Of a stretch of 64,000 bases of DNA, positions 58,256 to 64,000 are shown in pieces. Below the pieces are notes generated by a model, which worked only from the letters and a program-made list of their open reading frames with translations, ran no database searches and was not told the origin of the DNA. Numbering within the stretch: position 1 is the first letter of the stretch; every line of letters begins with the position of its first letter. Position numbers and translations under genes: made by a program. The stretch is from Bryobacteraceae bacterium (GTDB lineage: Bacteria > Acidobacteriota > Terriglobia > Bryobacterales > Bryobacteraceae), in NCBI GenBank assembly GCA_947458745.1, contig CANGYQ010000017.1, positions 1 to 64,000 of the forward strand, written 5' to 3'.

Positions 58256-59083
58256 CTAAAGAACGTCCGCGAACCCGCGCTTCAGTTGCCGGAAGATCAG
58301 GCCGCCCACCACAAACACCGTCACCGAGAAAGCGGCCGCATACGCCAGGTCGCCCAGTGCCGGGGAGGTGTGCGAGAGCAAGCCGCCGCGATACACCTGG
58401 ACAAAAGCTGTCAACGGGTTCAAGCGCGGCAGCCAGCGCAGCCGCTCCGGCACCTGGCTTACTTCGATGAAGATCGGCGTCACCCAGAACCACAGCGTCA
58501 ACAGCACCATCACCGCCTGCGCCGTGTCCCGCAAATAGACCTGGAAGGCCGCCACGATCCAGGAAAGCCCCGTGGCCAGCAGAGCCAGTAGGAAGACGAA
58601 CACCGGCAGCCACAGCAACGCCCATCCCACTCCCCCGCCCCACACCAGCACCGCAATCACGGCCAGCACCAGCGAGATGGCGTGGCTGATCAACGAAGAG
58701 CAAAAGATCGACAACGGCACCAGCTCAGAGGGGAACACCGTCTTGGTGATCAGATTCGATGATTCAATCAACGACGTCGAGGACCGTTGCACCGTCTCCT
58801 GGAACAGCATCCACGGCAGGTAGCCACAAAAGACGAACAAAGTGTAGCTGTCGGTCCCGGCGTTCTTGGGCACCGGCGACCCCATGGCGAAATGGAAAAC
58901 GAACGTCCAGCTCAACAGCAGCACCAGGGGATGGATGACGCCCCACAGCCAGCCGCCGGCGGAGCCGACGAAGCGGCGCTCAAAGTCACGCCGCACCAAC
59001 TGGTACAGCAACGCCCGGCGCTCAATCAGATTGCGGAAGAACTGCGTTCCCGGAAGACTACTCAAGACGCCGCACCCACGCAT
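58256..59083 (-). CDS. ABC-2 type exporter permease (polysaccharide export type)
   Basis: A 275-residue membrane protein with six helices (for example HPLVLLLSWTFVFHFAM, ISLVLAVIAVLVWGGGVGW and AAFSVTVFVVGGLIF). The motifs VFCGYLPWMLFQETVQRSSTSLIESSNLITKTVFPSELVPL and WFWVTPIFI are typical of Wzm/TagG/KpsM-like permeases that export O-antigen, teichoic acid or capsule. The cognate ATPase is not downstream here, where there is a 495-base gap. The start overlaps the DUF1080 gene end by 26 bases, so they are coupled. Confidence 0.85.
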   Translation of the reverse strand: MRGCGVLSSLPGTQFFRNLIERRALLYQLVRRDFERRFVGSAGGWLWGVIHPLVLLLSWTFVFHFAMGSPVPKNAGTDSYTLFVFCGYLPWMLFQETVQRSSTSLIESSNLITKTVFPSELVPLSIFCSSLISHAISLVLAVIAVLVWGGGVGWALLWLPVFVFLLALLATGLSWIVAAFQVYLRDTAQAVMVLLTLWFWVTPIFIEVSQVPERLRWLPRLNPLTAFVQVYRGGLLSHTSPALGDLAYAAAFSVTVFVVGGLIFRQLKRGFADVL

Positions 59084-59753
59084 TGCGGAACTTCATCACC
59101 GTCACCGGGGCATCCTTAAAGCCGGAATGATCCTGTAGCCGGATGCGGCCCGGTGGGCAAGCGCCCTGGCCGCCGTCCTTCTTCAACTGCTGGTCCGCCT
59201 TCTCGCTGATCTGCACGTGGTCCTGCACCAGGATGCCGTTCACTAGGGCGGTCACCGTAGCTGGCTTGGCGATCTTGCCCGCGGCATCGCACTGCGGCGC
59301 ATGGAAGACCACATCGTAGCTTTGCCATTCCCCGGGCTTGCGAGCGGCGTTCACAAGCGGCGCGGCTTGACCATAGAGCGCGCCCAACATGCCGGTGACG
59401 TAGGTGGGGTTCTCGAACGAATCGAGAATCTGCAGTTCATAGCGCTCCATCAAGTAGAGACCACTGTTGCCCTTCATCTGGCTCTTGTGGCCGGGCATCA
59501 CCGGAACATTAAACTCCAGGTGCAACTGGATGCTGCCGAACTTCTCCGCCGAATAGATGTCGCCGGAGCCGCTGGTGCAGACGATCTCGCCCTGGCTTTC
59601 GCGGCAGCGGTTGGGTTGACCATCGGCGGTGGTCCAGCGTGAATGACCCAGCAAAAGAGCATCCGAAGGCGCAGAGGAGGCCGAAGCGGCGGGCATCACC
59701 ACCCGCGGCTCCTGCGCCAGCGCGGTGGCTAGGCAGAGAACAAGAATTTCCAT
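59058..59753 (-). CDS. Exported DUF1080 (3-keto-disaccharide hydrolase-like) protein
   Basis: A 231-residue secreted protein: short signal peptide (MEILVLCLATALAQ) and then a concanavalin-like beta sandwich. Family motifs are FGSIQLHLEFNVPVMP, GNSGLYLMERYELQILDSFEN (as two adjacent strands, about 93-113) and GEWQSYDVVFHAP. DUF1080 domains occur mostly in planctomycetes and acidobacteria; some act on 3-keto-glycosides. ATG 59753 gives the signal peptide; the open frame continues further upstream without similarity. Confidence 0.82.
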   Translation of the reverse strand: MEILVLCLATALAQEPRVVMPAASASSAPSDALLLGHSRWTTADGQPNRCRESQGEIVCTSGSGDIYSAEKFGSIQLHLEFNVPVMPGHKSQMKGNSGLYLMERYELQILDSFENPTYVTGMLGALYGQAAPLVNAARKPGEWQSYDVVFHAPQCDAAGKIAKPATVTALVNGILVQDHVQISEKADQQLKKDGGQGACPPGRIRLQDHSGFKDAPVTVMKFRNAWVRRLE

Positions 59754-59812
59754 GGTCCGTCCGTTATCATCGCAAACCACCGGATCAGCGGAACAGCTGT
59801 CATAAAACCGAA

Positions 59813-59838
59813 CAGGCGTGAGCCAAAGCCCACGCCTG
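59813..59838 (-). terminator. Likely terminator after tpx
   Basis: CAGGCGTG (59813-59820) pairs with CACGCCTG (59831-59838) around a 10-base loop. On the minus strand it lies 33 bases after the tpx stop and is followed by TTCGGTTTT, an interrupted T tract. Confidence 0.55.
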
Positions 59839-59871
59839 CTTGAGTTCCGATGCCAAGGGCGGTACGTTCGC

Positions 59872-60384
59872 TTAGCTGGCGGCCGCTTCCCGCGCTGAGG
59901 CCAACGCGGCATCGTAGTCCGGATGGTCGGCCACTTCCTTCACATACTCAACGTGCTTCAACACGTTGTCTTTGCCCACCACAAAAATCGCACGGCTTTC
60001 CACGCGCCATTCCTTGATCAGAGTACCGTAGGCCGCACCAAATGAACCGGTCTTGTGATCTGACAGCATCTTGATGTGATCCACACCAAAGCTGGTGCAC
60101 CAGCGGGTTTGGGCAAAGGGCAGATCCATGGAGACCGTGAGAATTTCCACGCCCTCCAGTTTGCCAGCTTCATCGTTGAAGCGCTTGGTCTGCATATCGC
60201 ACACCGGCGTATCGAGACTCGGCACGACGCTGATAATCCGCACCGTGCCGCCCTCGCCAAGGCTGGCGGGCGAGAGGGTTTTGTCGACAACATCAAAATC
60301 CGGGGCCTTGTCGCCGGGCTTTAGCTCCGGGCCGACGAGGGTCAGCGGATTGCCATTGATGGTAGTTGCTCCTGGACGTTCCAT
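59872..60384 (-). CDS. tpx: Thiol peroxidase (2-Cys peroxiredoxin)
   Basis: A 170-residue peroxiredoxin that reduces hydrogen peroxide and alkyl hydroperoxides using thioredoxin. The peroxidatic cysteine C62 is in PSLDTPVCDMQT and the resolving cysteine C96 in FAQTRWCTSFG, the atypical 2-Cys Tpx arrangement. ATG 60384 gives the standard N-terminus (MERPGATTINGNPLTLVGPE); the frame continues upstream without similarity. Monocistronic by appearance. Confidence 0.93.
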   Translation of the reverse strand: MERPGATTINGNPLTLVGPELKPGDKAPDFDVVDKTLSPASLGEGGTVRIISVVPSLDTPVCDMQTKRFNDEAGKLEGVEILTVSMDLPFAQTRWCTSFGVDHIKMLSDHKTGSFGAAYGTLIKEWRVESRAIFVVGKDNVLKHVEYVKEVADHPDYDAALASAREAAAS

Positions 60385-60422
60385 ACCTTCGAGAGTACCA
60401 AGGCCGGGGGCCACCGGGTTCG

Positions 60423-62396
60423 CTAGAGCGCGGCCGCCAGCTCGTCCGCCGTCGACATGGCCATCTGGCAGACAAAGTTGTCGCACACTTGAGCGCCTGG
60501 CTCACCCGGCTCCAGCGTGACGCGATGGAAAGGCGAGAACTTGCGGTGCACCACGGTGATCAAGTCGCGCGCCGTCTCTGGAGTGCCGGTCAGCTTCACC
60601 TCGCGCAAGGGCCGGCTGCTGGCGACCAGTGCGATCAGCATCTGCGGCGCTGTCATGGGTTGACCGGCCAGGCGCGAACTGAACGCAGCTAGAGCGCGCT
60701 CGGCGGCCTCGGTCTCACCCAGCCGCAGCAGATTCATCACCGCCACGCTGTTGCCCGATGGTTCCGCGCCGTCGTAGTCCTCTTTCAGCCGCATCACCAG
60801 CTGGCTATCGCCCTCAATGGTCGAGAAGAAGCCGCCCTGTTCCGCATCCTCAAACAGACGCCGCATGTCGGCGGTGAGGCTGCGGGCCAGCTCGAGATCG
60901 GCCGTGTCGAAATCGGTTTCGTAGAGATCGATCAGCGCTTGGCTGAAGCAGGCGTAGTCGTCCAGGAACCCCGGAATCGCGGCATCGCCTTCGCGCCAAC
61001 GCCGCAGCAGAATGCCGTCCGGAGTGATCATGCGGGTCTTGATAAATTCAGCGGACCGGCGGGCAGCTGCGCCATAGCGCGCCTCACCCAGCACCTGCGC
61101 GCCCTTGGCAAACGCAGAGATCATCAGGCCGTTCCAGCTGGTCAGCACCTTGTCGTCCAGATGAGGACGCACGCGTTTGGCGCGCACCTCCATCAGGATC
61201 TTCCGCGCCCGTTCCAAGCGCTCCGGATCAATCAGCGGACCGGCTTGGTAGAGGATATTGCGGCCCGTGAATTCGGCATGCGGATCTTCGGTAACATTGC
61301 CGGACGGCACGGCACCGAAGGCCTCGCAGAACCAGGCCGCATCCTCACCCAGTAGAGTGTGAAGCTCATCCCAGCTCCAAATGTAGAACGCGCCCTCGCC
61401 CTTTTCGTGCGGATCAGCCGGGTCCAGCACGCTGTCGGCGTCTTCGGCGGAATAGAACGCACCATCAGCGTGGGTCAAGTCACGCAAGACGTATTCGAAG
61501 ATCTCCCGAGCCACCTGCGCGTACTGCTGATCACCGGTGAGCTGGAACGCCTCCAGATACGAGATCGCCAGCTGCGCCTGATCGTAGAGCATCTTCTCAA
61601 AGTGCGGCACAAACCAGCGCGCATCCACCGAATAGCGATGGAAGCCGCCGCCCAACTGGTCATTCATGCCTCCCTTGGCCATCTCCCGCAAGGTGAGCAG
61701 CGCCATCTCCAGCGCCTCATCGTTCGCCGCCCACACTGATTCGCGCAACAGAAAGTTCAGCACCACCGGGCGCGGAAACTTGGGCGAGTTCCCAAAGCCA
61801 CCCAGCCTCGGGTCGAAGCTCCGCCGCAGGGCCAGATAGAGCCGGCTCCGGACGTCTTCTTCCGCTGCCACCGCACCCGCCGGACCCAGCGCCGTCACCC
61901 GGCGCAGCTCTTCCAGAATGTTTTCGCCCGACTGCTCGATCCGTTGCTGGTCCGCACGCCAGGCGTTCGCCAACTGGATCAGCACCGACGGGAAACCAGG
62001 CCGCCCGTAGCGGTTGTCCGGGGGAAAATAGGTGCCGCCATAAAACGGCTTCAGGTCAGGCGTCAGAAACACCGACATCGGCCAGCCGCCAGAGCCGGTG
62101 GTGGCCTGCACAAACGTCATGTAGATGCGATCAATGTCGGGCCGCTCTTCACGATCCACCTTGACGGGCACAAAGCCCTGGTTCAACAGCGCGGCGATCT
62201 GTTCATTCTCGAACGACTCACGCTCCATCACGTGGCACCAGTGGCAGGTGGAATAGCCGACCGAGAGGAAGATCGGCTTGTTCTCATCGCGGGCTTTCGA
62301 GAACGCTTCCGGGCCCCAGGGGAACCAGTCCACGGGATTGTGGGCGTGCTGTTGGAGGTAGGGGCTTTTCTCGTTCAGGAGTCGGTTGGTGGGCAT
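60423..62396 (-). CDS. YyaL/DUF255 family protein (thioredoxin-like plus six-hairpin glycosidase-like domain)
   Basis: A 657-residue protein. The N-terminal thioredoxin-like domain contains [21 protein letters not shown] and the CxxC of [14 protein letters not shown] (C51, C54), followed by the [14 protein letters not shown] segment. From about 190 onwards a helical (alpha/alpha)6-like domain follows ([32 protein letters not shown]). The family (human SSP411/spermatogenesis-associated, B. subtilis YyaL) has unknown function. ATG 62396 gives the family N-terminus. It is divergent from the M20 gene by 18 bases. Confidence 0.88.
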   Translation of the reverse strand: MPTNRLLNEKSPYLQQHAHNPVDWFPWGPEAFSKARDENKPIFLSVGYSTCHWCHVMERESFENEQIAALLNQGFVPVKVDREERPDIDRIYMTFVQATTGSGGWPMSVFLTPDLKPFYGGTYFPPDNRYGRPGFPSVLIQLANAWRADQQRIEQSGENILEELRRVTALGPAGAVAAEEDVRSRLYLALRRSFDPRLGGFGNSPKFPRPVVLNFLLRESVWAANDEALEMALLTLREMAKGGMNDQLGGGFHRYSVDARWFVPHFEKMLYDQAQLAISYLEAFQLTGDQQYAQVAREIFEYVLRDLTHADGAFYSAEDADSVLDPADPHEKGEGAFYIWSWDELHTLLGEDAAWFCEAFGAVPSGNVTEDPHAEFTGRNILYQAGPLIDPERLERARKILMEVRAKRVRPHLDDKVLTSWNGLMISAFAKGAQVLGEARYGAAARRSAEFIKTRMITPDGILLRRWREGDAAIPGFLDDYACFSQALIDLYETDFDTADLELARSLTADMRRLFEDAEQGGFFSTIEGDSQLVMRLKEDYDGAEPSGNSVAVMNLLRLGETEAAERALAAFSSRLAGQPMTAPQMLIALVASSRPLREVKLTGTPETARDLITVVHRKFSPFHRVTLEPGEPGAQVCDNFVCQMAMSTADELAAAL

Positions 62397-62414
62397 GCGG
62401 TACCTTCTTGTAGT

Positions 62415-63773
62415 ATGGATGCCCTCGCGACCCTGATTGACTGGCTCCGCATTCCCAGCATCTCGTCGGACCCCGCCCACAACGCTGATACACGCCGTGC
62501 GGCGGAGTTCGCCGCTGATCTGCTCAAGAATTTGGACCATGTCGAACTGATCGAGGCACCCGGGCGTCACCCGCTGGTCTACGCCGACTGGCTGCACGCC
62601 CCCGGACGGCCGACGCTGCTGTTCTATGGCCACTACGACGTCCAACCGCCGGAGCCGCTGGATGAGTGGCACTCGCCGCCCTTTGAGCCCACCCTCCGCC
62701 GTGACCCCCACTTGCCCGGGGCCAACATTTACGCCCGTGGCGCGGCCGACGACAAGGGTCTCGCACTTACACTGATCTGGGCCGTGCGCCAGATGCTCGA
62801 AGAGCGAGGCTCACTCCCGGTCAACGTCCGGTTCCTGATCGAAGGCGAAGAAGAATCAGGTGGCGAGCATATCGAGCAGTTCGTGGCCGAACACCCCGAA
62901 CGCCTGGCCGCCGACGCTGCCGTGATCGCCGATACCGAGATGTTCGCGCCGGAGCTACCCACGCTGTGTGTCGGGTTGCGCGGCATCGTCTATGGCGAGA
63001 TCCATGTCGAAGGCGCGCGGACAGATCTGCATTCCGGCGTCTATGGCGGTGCGGCGCCCAACCCGCTGCAAGCGATGGCCGAGATCATCACCGCGCTCAA
63101 GGGCCGCGATGGGCATATCAACATTCCCGGCTTTTATGAACGCGTCTCACCGCCGTCTCCACTGGAGCGCGCGGCCTGGGCGCGGCTGCCGTTTGATGAG
63201 GCCGACTATCTGGCGCGCGAAGTCGGCTCCGCGGAATTGACGGGCGAACCGGGCATCGGACTATTCGAACAGCTGTGGGCCCGGCCCACCTTTGAGGTGC
63301 ACGGCATCCGCGGCGGCTTCATTGGCGAAGGGGCCAAAACTGTCATCCCCGCGCGCGCCGTCGCCAAGGTCAGCTTCCGGCTGGTGGCAGATCAGCAGCC
63401 CGCCGAGGCGGTGGAGCAGATTGAGGGCGCGATTGCCGCCGCCACGCCACGCGGTGTCCGGGCCAGCTTTCAGTTGCTGTCGGCTGCCGCCCCGTCGCTG
63501 GTGGACACCAGTAACCGGTACATCCAGGAGGCCGCGCAGGCAATGACGGAGACGTTTGGCGCGGAGACCGTCTTCACCCGCTCCGGTGGCTCCATTCCGG
63601 TGGTCGGCCTGTTCGACCAGCACCTGCACATCCCCAGCATCATGCTGGGCTTCGGGCTGCCGGATGACAACCTGCATGCGCCCAATGAGAAGCTATATCT
63701 ACCGAACTTCTTCCGGGGGATCGACGCCACGCGGCGCTTGATCGAACAAATCGGAGCGCTCCGAAGCACGTAA
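62415..63773 (+). CDS. M20-family dipeptidase
   Basis: A 452-residue zinc peptidase. Metal ligands appear in [11 protein letters not shown] (H73, D75), ARGAADDKG (D112 or D113) and EGEEESGG (E145/E146, the catalytic and metal-binding glutamates). The dimerisation domain begins near [17 protein letters not shown], and [13 protein letters not shown] with [16 protein letters not shown] is typical of the CNDP-like dipeptidases. Substrate is probably dipeptides. ATG 62415 is preceded by no clear ribosome-binding site. dnaG starts 6 bases after its stop. Confidence 0.88.
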   Translation: MDALATLIDWLRIPSISSDPAHNADTRRAAEFAADLLKNLDHVELIEAPGRHPLVYADWLHAPGRPTLLFYGHYDVQPPEPLDEWHSPPFEPTLRRDPHLPGANIYARGAADDKGLALTLIWAVRQMLEERGSLPVNVRFLIEGEEESGGEHIEQFVAEHPERLAADAAVIADTEMFAPELPTLCVGLRGIVYGEIHVEGARTDLHSGVYGGAAPNPLQAMAEIITALKGRDGHINIPGFYERVSPPSPLERAAWARLPFDEADYLAREVGSAELTGEPGIGLFEQLWARPTFEVHGIRGGFIGEGAKTVIPARAVAKVSFRLVADQQPAEAVEQIEGAIAAATPRGVRASFQLLSAAAPSLVDTSNRYIQEAAQAMTETFGAETVFTRSGGSIPVVGLFDQHLHIPSIMLGFGLPDDNLHAPNEKLYLPNFFRGIDATRRLIEQIGALRST

Positions 63774-63779
63774 CCGCTA

Positions 63780-64000
63780 GTGGACATCAAGGACCAAGTC
63801 AAGGCCGCCGCCGACATCGCGCAGATTGTGGGGGAGGTGGTGCGCCTGAAGCCCGCCGGACCGGCCCGCTTCAAAGGGCTGTGCCCATTCCACCAGGAGA
63901 AAAGCCCGTCGTTCCACGTGGATCGGGGCAAGCAGTTCTATCACTGCTTTGGCTGCGGCAAGGGTGGCGATGTCTTCAACTTCCTGATGGAAATCGAAGG
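63780..64000 (+). CDS. dnaG: DNA primase, N-terminal part (continues past the window)
   Basis: The first 73 codons of DnaG, which makes RNA primers at the replication fork. The CHC2 zinc ribbon is intact: C35 and H38 in [16 protein letters not shown]56 and C59 in [14 protein letters not shown]. The start is GTG 63780, reading [20 protein letters not shown], close to the usual N-terminus. The gene is cut by the window edge. An rpoD gene commonly follows in other genomes but cannot be seen. Confidence 0.92.
   Translation, partial: MDIKDQVKAAADIAQIVGEVVRLKPAGPARFKGLCPFHQEKSPSFHVDRGKQFYHCFGCGKGGDVFNFLMEIE

Overview
The window looks like chromosomal DNA of a GC-rich Acidobacteriota bacterium, most likely from the Bryobacterales/Solibacter side. 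This is an inference from gene content: a DUF1549/DUF1553/DUF1501 'planctomycete-type' secretome set, FG-GAP and DUF1080 secreted proteins, a PEP-CTERM signature, the futalosine menaquinone gene mqnD, two-membrane components (RND pump, porin, SecA), and the conserved order ffh-rpsP-khpA-rimM-trmD-rplS-rnhB. No tRNA, rRNA, CRISPR array or prophage was seen.

Layout. 1-2.8 kb is a decaying, rearranged patch: a truncated, amber-interrupted copy of a secreted protein gene, a comparatively AT-rich methyltransferase gene, an 18-codon IS3-type OrfA remnant, a truncated metH 5' end, and the intact parent of the first copy. 2.85-6.7 kb holds argD, a MauE-thioredoxin fusion and a secreted amidohydrolase. 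6.86-16.1 kb is a tightly packed five-gene run encoding two heme-motif DUF1549/DUF1553 proteins, two Tat-type DUF1501 proteins and a PPC-domain protein. 16.1-25.1 kb is one long minus-strand block: ffh, rpsP, khpA, rimM, trmD, rplS, rnhB, a small membrane protein, two tandem lepB genes, manC and an acetyl-xylan-esterase-like gene.

25.1-30.9 kb carries a queuosine-precursor transporter, a 41-bp-period palindromic repeat, efp with an unusual loop, a two-component pair, a STAS protein, a thioredoxin-like protein and nuoI. 31.2-41.1 kb has secA with a coupled downstream gene, a YceH-family gene and an RND/MFP efflux pair. 41.2-47.4 kb has a sugar-mutarotase-fold protein, a hydrolase, an Hpt protein, mqnD, a HEAT-repeat protein, an HNH nuclease and comF.

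47.4-57.8 kb contains a porin gene broken by two single-base deletions, a GNAT enzyme, a Gly/Trp-rich secreted protein, pgk with a secreted RraA-like protein, an EAL phosphodiesterase, a PEP-CTERM gene with two in-frame amber codons and a large FG-GAP protein. 57.8-64 kb has an unexplained 0.5 kb gap, an ABC-2 permease, a DUF1080 protein, tpx, a YyaL-like protein, an M20 dipeptidase and the start of dnaG.

The parts most worth attention are the 6.86-16.1 kb secretome operon, the double-amber PEP-CTERM gene, the missing canonical start of rnhB, the EF-P loop lacking its usual modified residue, and the broken or duplicated genes. I did not find a clearly new defence or mobile system.
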